Origin: Variovorax soli NBRC 106424
Lineage (GTDB): Bacteria > Pseudomonadota > Gammaproteobacteria > Burkholderiales > Burkholderiaceae_C
NCBI RefSeq assembly: GCF_001591385.1
Contig: NZ_BCUU01000047.1
Location: forward strand, 1 to 40,598
Length of the DNA stretch: 40,598 nucleotides
Direction of reading: 5' to 3'
Below are positions 31,627 through 39,980 of the stretch, piece after piece (position 1 is the first letter of the stretch; each line of letters starts with the position of its first letter). The notes under the pieces are model-generated. The model ran no database searches and was not told the origin of the DNA. It saw nothing but the letters and a program-made list of their open reading frames with translations. The translations under genes were made by a program, and so were the position numbers.

Positions 31627-32493
31627 ATGGGCATGAACTGGCAGACCTCGCGCTTCCTCATCGACCTCGCGCAGCCGCGCGTGATGGGCATCGTCAACGT
31701 CACGCCCGATTCGTTTTCCGACGGCGGCACGCACGGCACCGCGTCGCAGGCGCTGGCGCATTGCGAGCAATTGCTGCGTGAGGGCTGCCACATCCTGGAC
31801 ATCGGCGGCGAATCGACCCGGCCAGGCAGCCCTGCCGTGCCCCTCAACGAAGAATTGGCCCGGGTGATGCCGGTGGTCCGCGAGGCGGTGAAGCTGGGCG
31901 TGCCAGTCTCGGTCGATACCTACAAGCCGCAGGTGATGCGCGAGGTGCTCGATGCCGGTGCCGACATCGTCAACGACATCTGGGCGCTGCGGCAGCCGGG
32001 GGCGCTGGAAGCGGTCGCCTCCTACCCCGACTGCGGCGTCTGCCTGATGCACATGCACCGCGATCCGCAGACCATGCAGGCTGCCCCCATGAGCGGCGAG
32101 GTGCTGGGCGCGGTGCAGGCCTTTCTGGCTGAACGGGCCACCGCTTTGAGGGCTGCGGGCGTGCACCCATCGCGCATCGTCATCGATCCGGGCATCGGTT
32201 TCGGCAAGACAGTGATGCAGAATTTCGAGCTGCTCGAAAAGCAGGCCGAACTGCTGGCCCTGGGCTATCCGCTGCTGGCGGGGTGGTCGCGCAAGAGTTC
32301 GCTTGGCGCGGTCAGCGGCATCCAGAACGCGGCCGAGCGCATGGTGCCCAGCGTGGCAGCAGCGCTGCTGGCCGTCGAGCGCGGCGCGCGCATCGTGCGC
32401 GTGCACGACGTCAAGGAAACGGTGGCGGCCCTCGCTGTCTGGCGGGCCGTCCACGGCATGCAAACACAACAACAGGAAGGATCTTCCAGATGA
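31627..32493 (+). CDS. folP: Dihydropteroate synthase
   Basis: A 288-residue TIM-barrel enzyme that joins p-aminobenzoate to hydroxymethyldihydropterin diphosphate in folate synthesis, the target of sulfonamides. [17 protein letters not shown] and [12 protein letters not shown] are the two classic motifs with Asn, Thr and Ser at the pterin-diphosphate site. [12 protein letters not shown] and [10 protein letters not shown] are the later conserved loops. The start is ATG at 31627; an ATG at 31633 is equally possible. It overlaps glmM by 4 nt. Confidence 0.96.
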   Translation: MGMNWQTSRFLIDLAQPRVMGIVNVTPDSFSDGGTHGTASQALAHCEQLLREGCHILDIGGESTRPGSPAVPLNEELARVMPVVREAVKLGVPVSVDTYKPQVMREVLDAGADIVNDIWALRQPGALEAVASYPDCGVCLMHMHRDPQTMQAAPMSGEVLGAVQAFLAERATALRAAGVHPSRIVIDPGIGFGKTVMQNFELLEKQAELLALGYPLLAGWSRKSSLGAVSGIQNAAERMVPSVAAALLAVERGARIVRVHDVKETVAALAVWRAVHGMQTQQQEGSSR

Positions 32494-33827
32494 GCAGTCG
32501 CCAATACTTCGGTACCGACGGCATTCGCGGCACGGTGGGCACCGCCCCCATCACGCCGGATTTCGTGCTCCGGCTGGCGCACGCGGTGGGCCGCGTGCTC
32601 AAGCGCAGCGAGCCGCGCCCCAAGGTGCTGATCGGCAAGGACACGCGGATCTCCGGCTACATGCTGGAAAGCGCGCTCGAATCGGGCTTCAACTCTGCCG
32701 GCGTGGATGTGGTGCTGCTCGGCCCGCTGCCCACGCCCGGCGTGGCCTATCTCACGCGGGCGCTGCGTGCGGACCTCGGCGTGGTCATCAGTGCCAGCCA
32801 CAACGCCTATCCGGACAACGGCATCAAGTTCTTCAGCGCCCAGGGCACCAAGCTCGACGACGCCTGGGAGCTGGCGGTGGAAGACATCCTCGACGACGCA
32901 CCCGTGTGGGCGGATTCGGCCAACCTCGGCAAGGCGCGCCGGCTGGACGACGCGGCCGGCCGCTACATCGAGTTCTGCAAGAGCACCTTTGCCAACGACC
33001 TGACCCTGCGCGGCATGAAGCTGGTGGTGGATGGCGCGCACGGCGCGGCCTACCAGGTGGCGCCCAAGGTGTTCCACGAGCTCGGGGCCGATGTCACGAG
33101 CATCGGCTGTGCGCCGGATGGCTTGAACATCAACAAGGGCGTCGGCGCCACGCACCCCCAAGCCCTGATCGAGGCGGTCAAGGCGCAGGGCGCGCACTAC
33201 GGCATTGCGCTGGACGGCGATGCGGACCGCCTGCAGCTCGTGGATGCGGATGGGCGCCTGTTCAATGGCGACGAACTGCTGTACCTGATGGTGTCCGAAC
33301 GCCTCGGCCGCGGCGAACGCGTGGCGGGCGTGGTCGGCACGCTGATGACCAACAAGGCCGTGGAAGTGGCCTTGCGCGAGCGCGGCATCGACTTCGTGCG
33401 CGCCAAGGTGGGCGACCGCTACGTGCTCGAGGAACTGGACAAGCGCGGATGGCTTCTGGGCGGCGAGGGTTCGGGCCACCTGCTGGCGCTGGACAAGCAG
33501 ACCACCGGCGACGGCATCGTCAGCGCGCTGCAGGTGCTGCAGGCCTGCCAGCGCAGCGGCAAGACCGTGGCTCAGTTGCTGGCCGACGTTCAGCTCTTTC
33601 CGCAGACGCTCATCAATGTGCGCATGTCCAATGGCCAGGACTGGCAGCGCAACGGCGCCCTGCAGGACGAAACCCGCAAGGTGGAAGACGAACTGGGCGA
33701 CAGCGGCCGCGTGCTCATTCGCGCCAGCGGCACCGAGCCGCTGCTTCGCGTGATGGTGGAAGCGCGCGATCCGCAGCAGGCCGAAGCCTGCGCGCGCCGC
33801 CTGGCTGCAACGGTCGGGGCGGCCTGA
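32490..33827 (+). CDS. glmM: Phosphoglucosamine mutase
   Basis: A 445-residue mutase that converts glucosamine-6-phosphate to glucosamine-1-phosphate, feeding UDP-GlcNAc for peptidoglycan and lipid A. The phospho-serine is Ser103 in [23 protein letters not shown] is the metal-binding loop, GGEGSGHL the sugar-binding loop, and [13 protein letters not shown] the phosphate-binding loop. Ala follows the SASHN core where many homologues have Pro. AGGAAGG lies 9 nt before the ATG, and the start overlaps the folP stop (ATGA). The ftsH-folP-glmM order is conserved. Confidence 0.97.
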   Translation: MSSRQYFGTDGIRGTVGTAPITPDFVLRLAHAVGRVLKRSEPRPKVLIGKDTRISGYMLESALESGFNSAGVDVVLLGPLPTPGVAYLTRALRADLGVVISASHNAYPDNGIKFFSAQGTKLDDAWELAVEDILDDAPVWADSANLGKARRLDDAAGRYIEFCKSTFANDLTLRGMKLVVDGAHGAAYQVAPKVFHELGADVTSIGCAPDGLNINKGVGATHPQALIEAVKAQGAHYGIALDGDADRLQLVDADGRLFNGDELLYLMVSERLGRGERVAGVVGTLMTNKAVEVALRERGIDFVRAKVGDRYVLEELDKRGWLLGGEGSGHLLALDKQTTGDGIVSALQVLQACQRSGKTVAQLLADVQLFPQTLINVRMSNGQDWQRNGALQDETRKVEDELGDSGRVLIRASGTEPLLRVMVEARDPQQAEACARRLAATVGAA

Positions 33828-33828
33828 G

Positions 33829-34314
33829 GTGGCGCAGATCGACGTCCGCCTGGCCGACTACGCCGACCCGGCGCATCGCGAGGCGCTGCTGTTCTTGCTC
33901 GATGCCTATGCCCGCGATCCTGCAGGCGGTGGCGCGCCGCTGGGCGAGTATGTCCGGCGCCATCTGCTGGATGAGCTGGCCCGGCGTCCCTACGCATTCA
34001 GCGTGCTGGCCTTCGAGGGCGAGCAGGCGGTGGGGCTGGTCAACTGCTTCGAGGGATTTTCCACCTTCGCCAGCAAGCCGCTGGTCAACGTGCACGACGT
34101 GGTGGTGCTCGAAAGCCACCGGGGCCGGCGCATTGCGCCGATGATGCTGGCCAAGGTGGAGGAACTGGCGCGCGAGCGGGGCGCCTGCAAGCTCACGCTC
34201 GAGGTGCTCACCGGAAACACCCAGGCGATGAAGTCGTACGAGAGGGAAGGCTTTGCCGGCTACCAGCTCGACCCGAGCTTCGGCACCGCCACCTTCATGC
34301 AGAAGAAGCTCTAG
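33829..34314 (+). CDS. GNAT family N-acetyltransferase
   Basis: A 161-residue protein with the GNAT fold. VNVHDVVVLESHRGRRIAPMML carries the acetyl-CoA pyrophosphate-binding motif A (RGRRIA). LTLEVLTGNTQAMKSYEREGF is the typical motif B with the Asn and Tyr near the catalytic site. The substrate is unknown. Start is GTG at 33829, one base after the glmM stop, so it is coupled to glmM and could act on a related amine, but that is a guess. The operon ends here at a strong terminator. Confidence 0.86.
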   Translation: MAQIDVRLADYADPAHREALLFLLDAYARDPAGGGAPLGEYVRRHLLDELARRPYAFSVLAFEGEQAVGLVNCFEGFSTFASKPLVNVHDVVVLESHRGRRIAPMMLAKVEELARERGACKLTLEVLTGNTQAMKSYEREGFAGYQLDPSFGTATFMQKKL

Positions 34315-34325
34315 ATCGAGAATAG

Positions 34326-34363
34326 AAAAAGGCCCGCAGCGTCGAGCGCTGCGGGCCTTTTTT
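34326..34363. terminator. Strong bidirectional intrinsic terminator
   Basis: GGCCCGCAGCG (34331-34341) pairs perfectly with CGCTGCGGGCC (34347-34357), extended by five A-T pairs, around a 5-nt loop. A T-run of six follows on plus and an A-run of five precedes (a T-run on minus). It separates the convergent GNAT and acyl-CoA dehydrogenase genes and serves both. Confidence 0.93.
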
Positions 34364-34379
34364 CTTTGCGTCCGGCCGA

Positions 34380-35651
34380 TCAGAAGCGCGTGACGGGCAT
34401 CGGCTCGTCCTTGTGGTTGGCCGAGTACTTGCCCAGCTCCCACTTGGCGATGGCGTTGCGGTGCACCTCGTCCGGGCCGTCGGCAAAACGCAGCGTGCGG
34501 GCGTGGGCGTAGGCGTTGGCCAGCGGGAAGTCGTCGCACATGCCGCCGCCGCCGTGCACCTGCATGGCCCAGTCGATCACCTGGCAGGCCATGCTGGGCG
34601 CCACCACCTTGATCATGGCGATGTCGTTCTTGGCGACCTTGTTGCCGGCCACGTCCATCAGCCAGGCGGCCTTGAGCGTGAGCAGGCGGGCCATGTCGAT
34701 CTTGCAGCGGGCTTCGGCAATGCGCTCCTGCGTCACCGTCTGCGATGCCACGGTCTTGCCGAAGGCCACGCGCGAGGAGGCGCGCTTGCACATCAGCTCC
34801 AGCGCGCGCTCGGCCAGGCCGATCAGGCGCATGCAGTGGTGGATGCGGCCGGGGCCCAGGCGCCCTTGCGCGATCTCGAAGCCGCGGCCTTCGCCCAGCA
34901 GCATGTTGGAGGCGGGCACGCGCACGTTCTCGAAGTACATCTCGACGTGGCCGTGCGGCGCATCGTCGTAGCCCATCACGTTCAGGGGCCGCACGATGCG
35001 GATGCCCTTGGCGTCGGCCGGCACGATGATCATGCTCTGCTGCGAGTGCTTGGGCGCGTCCGGATCGGACTTGCCCATGGTGATGAACACCTTGCAGCGC
35101 GGATCGGCCGCCCCCGAGATCCACCACTTGTGGCCGTTGATGACGTACTCGTCGCCCTGGCGCTCGATGCGGGTGCAGATGTTGGTGGCGTCGCTCGACG
35201 CCACTTCGGGCTCGGTCATGGCGAAGGCCGAGCGGATCTCGCCTTCGAGCAGCGGCTTGAGCCAGCGCGCCTTGATCTCTTCCGAGCCGTAGCGGGCGAT
35301 GGTCTCCATGTTGCCGGTATCGGGCGCGGAGCAGTTGAAGGCTTCGCTGGCCCATGGCACGCGGCCCATGATCTCGGCCAGCGGTGCGTATTCCATGTTG
35401 GTCAGGCCTGCGCCTTCGTAGCCCGACGCATGCGCGCTGTCCACCGGCAGGAACAGGTTCCACAGGCCTTGCGCCTTGGCCTTGACCTTGAGCTTTTCCA
35501 CCGTCTGCAGGGCGCTCCAGCGCTTGCCGGCGGCGGTGTTGGCGGCCATTTCGGCCGAGTATTCGGCTTCCGCGGGGTAGATGTTGTCCTCCATGAAGGC
35601 GGTGACGCGCTTCTGCAGGTCCTTGGTTTTGGCGGAATAGTCGAAGTCCAT
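34380..35651 (-). CDS. Acyl-CoA dehydrogenase, ACAD10/11-like
   Basis: A 423-residue FAD flavoenzyme of the acyl-CoA dehydrogenase family. Segments include [17 protein letters not shown] (FAD-binding loop), [17 protein letters not shown], and [21 protein letters not shown] near the C-terminus. Asp391 in [11 protein letters not shown] sits where medium-chain enzymes have the catalytic Glu (YEGTSQIQR), which suggests a distinct subfamily. GGAG lies 8 nt before the ATG. The APH-like kinase gene ends 25 bp upstream; in animals the two domains are fused (ACAD10/ACAD11). It is the last gene of the operon. A 4-phosphoacyl-CoA or a simple acyl-CoA are the possible substrates. Confidence 0.9.
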   Translation of the reverse strand: MDFDYSAKTKDLQKRVTAFMEDNIYPAEAEYSAEMAANTAAGKRWSALQTVEKLKVKAKAQGLWNLFLPVDSAHASGYEGAGLTNMEYAPLAEIMGRVPWASEAFNCSAPDTGNMETIARYGSEEIKARWLKPLLEGEIRSAFAMTEPEVASSDATNICTRIERQGDEYVINGHKWWISGAADPRCKVFITMGKSDPDAPKHSQQSMIIVPADAKGIRIVRPLNVMGYDDAPHGHVEMYFENVRVPASNMLLGEGRGFEIAQGRLGPGRIHHCMRLIGLAERALELMCKRASSRVAFGKTVASQTVTQERIAEARCKIDMARLLTLKAAWLMDVAGNKVAKNDIAMIKVVAPSMACQVIDWAMQVHGGGGMCDDFPLANAYAHARTLRFADGPDEVHRNAIAKWELGKYSANHKDEPMPVTRF

Positions 35652-35676
35652 GAGATGTCTCCAGGTGGGGAAGGGG

Positions 35677-36786
35677 TCAGGCGCGCTGGGCGAATTGCCA
35701 GGCCATCTGCGCCATGGGTCGCGCGCCGCGGGCGGAGGCCACGGCCTGTTCGCTCGAGGCGGTGCCGGCCTCGACGCGCTTGGCAATGCCTTGCAGGATC
35801 GCGGCCATGCGGAACAGGTTGTAGGCCTGGTAGAAGTTCCAGTCGGGCGCCAGCGCCTCGGGCGTGCTGATGCCGGTGCGCTCGCAGTAGCGGCGGATGT
35901 ACTGGCTCTCGGTCGGAATGCCCAGCGCCGCCACGTCCACGCCGCCGATGCCGCGGCCCGTGGTGGGGGGCATGTGCCAGGACATGCAGTGGTAGGCGAA
36001 GTCGGCCAGAGGGTGGCCCAGCGTCGACAGCTCCCAGTCCAGCACCGCGATGATGCGCGGCTCGGTGGCATGGAACATCACATTGTCGAGGCGGTAGTCG
36101 CCGTGCACGATCGACACCTTGCTTTCGTCGCGTGCGCTGGCGGGCATGTTGGCGGGCAGCCAGTCGATCAGCCGCTCCATCTCGTCGATGGGCTGTGACA
36201 GTTCGCCGGCGCCGTCGGCCGAGGCCTTGTACTGTTTGCTCCAGCGGCCGATCTGGCGCTCGAAATAGTTGCCGGGCTTGCCGTAGTCGGCCAGGCCGCG
36301 TTCGGCGAACTTCACCGTGTGCAGCGCCGAAATGACGCGGTTCATCTCGTCGTAGTGGGCCGCACGTTCGGCATTGCTCATGCCGGGCAGCGACTGGTCC
36401 CACAGCACGCGGCCCTGCATGAACTCCATGACGTAGAAGGCGCGGCCGATCACCGATTCGTCTTCGCACAGGCAGTACATCTCGGGCACGGGCACGTCGG
36501 TGCCGGCCAGGCCGCTCATCACCTTGTACTCCCGCTCGATGGCGTGCGCCGAAGGCAGCAGCTTGGCGACCGGCCCGGGCTTGGCGCGCATCACGTAGCT
36601 CTTCGTCGGCGTGACGAGCTTGTAGGTCGGGTTGGACTGGCCGCCCTTGAACATCTCCACCGTGAGCGGCCCCTTGAAGCCGGGCAGGTTTTTGTCGAGC
36701 CAGGCCGCGAGTGCGCCAGTATCGAATGCGTGCTGGCTGGAAACGGCGCGCGTCCCGATGAAATTGCTGAAGTCCTGCTGTGTCAT
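35677..36786 (-). CDS. APH-family small-molecule kinase (ACAD10/11 N-terminal or LvaA-like)
   Basis: A 369-residue kinase-fold protein of the aminoglycoside phosphotransferase family. The Brenner motif HGDYRLDN is at 228-235 with catalytic Asp230 and Asn235. [10 protein letters not shown] gives the Mg-binding Asp250. [12 protein letters not shown] and VMRAKPG in the N-lobe hold the nucleotide loop and the Lys region. Despite the family name it is unlikely to be a drug-resistance enzyme: this subfamily is linked to acyl-CoA dehydrogenases. In relatives it phosphorylates the 4-hydroxyl of 4-hydroxyacyl-CoA. It starts 10 bp after the Crp/Fnr gene and precedes the dehydrogenase by 25 bp. Confidence 0.86.
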   Translation of the reverse strand: MTQQDFSNFIGTRAVSSQHAFDTGALAAWLDKNLPGFKGPLTVEMFKGGQSNPTYKLVTPTKSYVMRAKPGPVAKLLPSAHAIEREYKVMSGLAGTDVPVPEMYCLCEDESVIGRAFYVMEFMQGRVLWDQSLPGMSNAERAAHYDEMNRVISALHTVKFAERGLADYGKPGNYFERQIGRWSKQYKASADGAGELSQPIDEMERLIDWLPANMPASARDESKVSIVHGDYRLDNVMFHATEPRIIAVLDWELSTLGHPLADFAYHCMSWHMPPTTGRGIGGVDVAALGIPTESQYIRRYCERTGISTPEALAPDWNFYQAYNLFRMAAILQGIAKRVEAGTASSEQAVASARGARPMAQMAWQFAQRA

Positions 36787-36796
36787 GTCTGGCTTC

Positions 36797-37519
36797 TTAT
36801 TGCTCTGCTGCTTCGGAAATGCGCATCAGCGCCGCGCGATCCAGCACGACCAGTCCACCCGGTTCGATGCGAATGGCTTCCTCGCGCTCCATGGCCTTGA
36901 GTTCCTGATTCACCCGTTGGCGCGAAGCGCCCAGCAACTGCGCCAGTTCTTCCTGCGCCAGATGCAGGCCGATGCGCATCTGGCTTCCGTCCGCGAGGTT
37001 CGGGACGCCGTAGCTGCGCACCAGGTGGATGAGCTGCTTGGCCAGGCGCGCACGCAAGGGCAGCGTGTTGAGGTCTTCCACCAGGCCGAAGAGTTGGCGG
37101 ATGCGCCGCGCCTGCAGCCGCATGAGCGCTTCGTACAGCTCGATGTGCGTGGCAAGGATCTTGTTGAAGTCGGCACGCGCCACGCACAGGATGGTGGTGT
37201 CGCCGTGCGCATAGGCATCGTGCGTGCGCCGGTCTCCGTCGAACATCGCCACGTCGCCGAACCAGATGCCCGGCTCCACGTAGGTGAAGGTGATCTGCTT
37301 GCCCGACACCGCCGTCGAACTCACCCGCACGGCGCCCCTGGCGCAGGCGATCCACGATTCCGGCGGATCGCCACGCGCGGCGATCAGCTCGCCGTCCTTG
37401 TAGCGTTTGACGAATGCGCATCGAAGAATGTCGTGCCGTAGCGAGGGGGAAAGGGAACTGAACCAGCGACCACTGTTGATCGCTTCACGTTCCTCGATGG
37501 TAAGAATGGGGTCGTCCAT
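36797..37519 (-). CDS. Crp/Fnr family transcriptional regulator
   Basis: A 240-residue regulator with an N-terminal cyclic-nucleotide-binding beta-roll (about 20-140), a dimer helix, and a C-terminal winged helix (AQEELAQLLGASRQRVNQEL). The effector loop FGDVAMFDGDRRTHDAYA resembles the cAMP cassette of CRP but differs at several positions, so cAMP binding is uncertain. No N-terminal Cys cluster for an FNR-type iron-sulfur centre is seen. The recognition helix differs from CRP, so its DNA site need not be TGTGA-type. It lies inside the acyl-CoA operon and probably controls it. Confidence 0.87.
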   Translation of the reverse strand: MDDPILTIEEREAINSGRWFSSLSPSLRHDILRCAFVKRYKDGELIAARGDPPESWIACARGAVRVSSTAVSGKQITFTYVEPGIWFGDVAMFDGDRRTHDAYAHGDTTILCVARADFNKILATHIELYEALMRLQARRIRQLFGLVEDLNTLPLRARLAKQLIHLVRSYGVPNLADGSQMRIGLHLAQEELAQLLGASRQRVNQELKAMEREEAIRIEPGGLVVLDRAALMRISEAAEQ

Positions 37520-37554
37520 GGTCTGTCCTGTCCGCGACTGAAATCTGCGTGCTT

Positions 37555-37576
37555 GTCACGAGGGTGACCTCGTGGC
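37555..37576. other. Inverted repeat between the crotonase and crp-like genes
   Basis: GTCACGAGG (37555-37563) pairs with CCTCGTGGC (37568-37576), nine pairs with one G-T, around a 4-nt loop. The same site contains a second palindrome GTCAC-N4-GTGAC. It lies in the widest gap of the operon (63 bp), 35 bp upstream of the regulator gene. It may be an mRNA hairpin or an operator. Confidence 0.35.
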
Positions 37577-37582
37577 TTTTCT

Positions 37583-38362
37583 TCAGGCGTAGCGCGGCTT
37601 CTCCTTCGCCAGGAAGGCAGCGATGCCGATGCCGGCGTTGGCATGGTGAAGATTGCGCACGAAATGGTCGCGCTCGGCATCAAGCTGCCCGGACAGGCTG
37701 GCGCCGCGGCCTTCGTTGAGCAGTTCCTTGGCGCTGGCCAGCGCATTGGGCGCGCGGCCATTCAACTGGGCAGCGAGCGCCAGTGCATCATTCAAGGCCT
37801 GGCCGCTTTCGGCGAGGCGGTTGACCACGCCCAGCGCGTGCAGCCGCTCGGCGCCGATGCGCTCGCCCAGCATCATCCATTCGCTGACGATCTGCCGCGG
37901 CAGGAATTGCGACAGGTGCCAGCTCATGCCGCCGTCGGGTGACAGGGCAATGTTGCTGTACGAGGCAGCAAAGATGGCGTCGCGCGCTGCCACGATGAAG
38001 TCGCACGCCAGCGTGAGCGAAAAGCCGGCGCCGGCCGCTGCGCCTTCCACCGCCGCGATGATCGGCTTGGGAAAGGCCCGCATCGCATCGATCCAGTTGT
38101 GCAGGCTCTCGATGCTCTGCGCCTGGAACTCGGGTTCGCGCTCGCGATTGGCCTGCAGGCGCTGCAAAGAGCCACCGGCGCAGAACCAGGGGCCTTCGCC
38201 GGTCAGCACCACGCTGCGCACCTCGGCGCTGGTGCCTGCGCGATTGAGTGTCTCGATGCCGGCGGCGTAGATCTCCGGCCCGAGCGCGTTGCGCTGCGAG
38301 GGGTTGGAAATCGTCAGCACCATGGTGCCGTCCTGCGTGCTGCTCTTGAGTTGTGCGGTCAT
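37583..38362 (-). CDS. Enoyl-CoA hydratase/isomerase (crotonase) family
   Basis: A 259-residue crotonase-fold enzyme acting on CoA thioesters. The oxyanion hole is formed by WFCAGGSL (59-66) and VEGAAAGAGFSLTLACD. At the catalytic position Asp143 appears in ALSPDGGMSW, the arrangement of PaaG-type isomerases rather than the two-Glu hydratases, so double-bond isomerisation is likely. The C-terminal helical region is complete. It lies 18 bp downstream of the hydroxyacyl-CoA dehydrogenase gene, consistent with consecutive beta-oxidation steps. Hydratase activity remains possible. Confidence 0.88.
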   Translation of the reverse strand: MTAQLKSSTQDGTMVLTISNPSQRNALGPEIYAAGIETLNRAGTSAEVRSVVLTGEGPWFCAGGSLQRLQANREREPEFQAQSIESLHNWIDAMRAFPKPIIAAVEGAAAGAGFSLTLACDFIVAARDAIFAASYSNIALSPDGGMSWHLSQFLPRQIVSEWMMLGERIGAERLHALGVVNRLAESGQALNDALALAAQLNGRAPNALASAKELLNEGRGASLSGQLDAERDHFVRNLHHANAGIGIAAFLAKEKPRYA

Positions 38363-38380
38363 GGGGTTGCCTTCGGTTGT

Positions 38381-39901
38381 TCAGTCTTCCTGGTGGGTGA
38401 GGCTCAGGCCCAGGGCGCCGCGGCGGCGCAGCCACGGGCTGGGGCGGTAGCGCGGGTCGCCGTACACCGTCTGCATGTTGAACAGCACCTCGAGCATGTT
38501 GGTCGGCCCGTACAGGTCGCCCATGGCGAGCGGGCCTTGCGGGTAGCCCAGGCCCAGGCGCACCGCGGTTTCCAGGTCGGCGGGCGAACAGACCTGCTGC
38601 TGGCACATGTCGGACGCGATGTTGACAATGGTGGCCACCACGCGTTGCGTGACGAAGCCGCCGGAGTCGCGGATCACGCTCACGGCCTTGCCGTCACGCG
38701 CGAACAGGGCATGCGCGGCTTCCCGAATGTCGCGGCGGGTGGCGGGCGTGCCGGCCAGCACGCGGCGCTTGGTGGCGGCGTCGTCCACCAGCATGTCGAT
38801 GCCCACTGTGCGCGTGGCGTCGAGCCGGTCGACGGCCGCCACAGTCGTGACATCGAAGCCAAGCGGCGCCACAAGGATGAGCGCAGCGGAAGAGGGCCCG
38901 GCACCAGTTTCGATCTGGGCGCCCAGGTCGTGCACCAGCCGCAGCAGTTCCGGCCGGCGTGCCGCGCGCGGCGACACCCAGACGGCCGGCAACTTGTCGA
39001 GGGTGGGCGCGGGCGGCTCGGCCGGGACCTGCTGCACACCGTCGACGTAGCGGTAGAAACCTTCGCCGGTCTTGCGGCCCAGGGCGCCGGCCGCCAGGCG
39101 CTGGGCGGTGATCACGCTGGGGCGAAAGCGCGGCTCTTCATAGTACTGGTGGTAGATGGACTCCATGACGGGGTGCGACACGTCCAGCGCCGTCAGGTCC
39201 AGCAACTCGAAGGGGCCGAGGCGAAAACCGGCCTGGTCCTTGAGGATGCGGTCGATGGTGGCGAAATCCGCCACGCCTTCTGAGGCGATGCGCAGGGCCT
39301 CCGTGCCGTAGCCCCGGCCGGCATGGTTGACGATGAAGCCGGGCGTATCCTGCGTGTGCACGGCGCTGTGCCCCATTTCCTTGGCGTAGGTGGCCAGCCG
39401 GCCGCACAGGGCGCGTTCGGTCTTGAAGCCCGCGACCACCTCGACCACCTTCATCAGCGGCACCGGGTTGAAGAAGTGGTAGCCGGCAAAGCGCTCCGGC
39501 CGCGCCAGGCCGGCCGCGATGGCGGTGACCGAGAGCGACGAGGTGTTGGTCACCAGCGCAGCGCCTTCCGAAACGACCGACTCCAGTTCGCGAAAGAGGT
39601 TGCGCTTGACCTCCAGGTTTTCCACGACGGCTTCGATCACCAGGTCGCACTCGGCCAGCGCCTGGATCGACTCCACGGCATGGAGCCGGGTGGCCAGCGC
39701 GGCCTGGGTCGCCGCGTCCAGCTTGCCTTTTTCCTGGAGTCTGGCCCACTGGGCGGTGATGGCCTCGAGGCCACGCTGGGCCGCGCCGGGCTGGCTGTCC
39801 ACGAGCAGGACGTCGCTGCCGGCCTGCGCGGCAATCTGGGCAATCCCGCGCCCCATCGCGCCTGCGCCAACAACGCCAATCTTGGAAAAGGTCACAGTCA
39901 T
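38381..39901 (-). CDS. 3-hydroxyacyl-CoA dehydrogenase (PaaH-like, two C-terminal domains)
   Basis: A 506-residue NAD-dependent enzyme that oxidises 3-hydroxyacyl-CoA to 3-oxoacyl-CoA. GAGAMGRG (12-19) binds NAD. VTNTSSLSVTAIA and RFAGYHFFNPVPLMKVVEVV contain the catalytic Ser, His and Glu-side residues. A first C-terminal domain (about 190-290) is followed by a linker and a second copy (about 410-490, SGGFVTQRVVATIVNIASD, GLGYPQGPLAMGD). This long form is typical of PaaH/PaaC-type enzymes. It is the first gene of the five-gene operon; the weak GAGAC at -10 serves as ribosome-binding site. Confidence 0.93.
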   Translation of the reverse strand: MTVTFSKIGVVGAGAMGRGIAQIAAQAGSDVLLVDSQPGAAQRGLEAITAQWARLQEKGKLDAATQAALATRLHAVESIQALAECDLVIEAVVENLEVKRNLFRELESVVSEGAALVTNTSSLSVTAIAAGLARPERFAGYHFFNPVPLMKVVEVVAGFKTERALCGRLATYAKEMGHSAVHTQDTPGFIVNHAGRGYGTEALRIASEGVADFATIDRILKDQAGFRLGPFELLDLTALDVSHPVMESIYHQYYEEPRFRPSVITAQRLAAGALGRKTGEGFYRYVDGVQQVPAEPPAPTLDKLPAVWVSPRAARRPELLRLVHDLGAQIETGAGPSSAALILVAPLGFDVTTVAAVDRLDATRTVGIDMLVDDAATKRRVLAGTPATRRDIREAAHALFARDGKAVSVIRDSGGFVTQRVVATIVNIASDMCQQQVCSPADLETAVRLGLGYPQGPLAMGDLYGPTNMLEVLFNMQTVYGDPRYRPSPWLRRRGALGLSLTHQED

Positions 39902-39980
39902 TTTTTGAATGTCTCTACGTAAGTGTTAAGTGCTGGCCGACGTGTCAGAATGTGTTTACCTTTTATTACTGTCCGCTCCC
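39902..39980. promoter_or_regulatory. Divergent regulatory region, acyl-CoA operon / FimV-like gene
   Basis: This 79-bp gap must carry the promoter of the minus-strand acyl-CoA operon and probably that of the plus-strand FimV-like gene. It contains the palindrome TACGTA (39916-39921) and the direct repeat AAGTGTTAAGTG (39921-39932). A CTGACA hexamer on minus resembles a -35, without a good -10 at standard spacing. No binding protein can be assigned. Confidence 0.35.

Noticed and set aside
35677..36786. Aminoglycoside resistance kinase
   Set aside because: The fold is shared, but the context (acyl-CoA dehydrogenase, crotonase, dehydrogenase) and the sequence subtype point to acyl-CoA metabolism.
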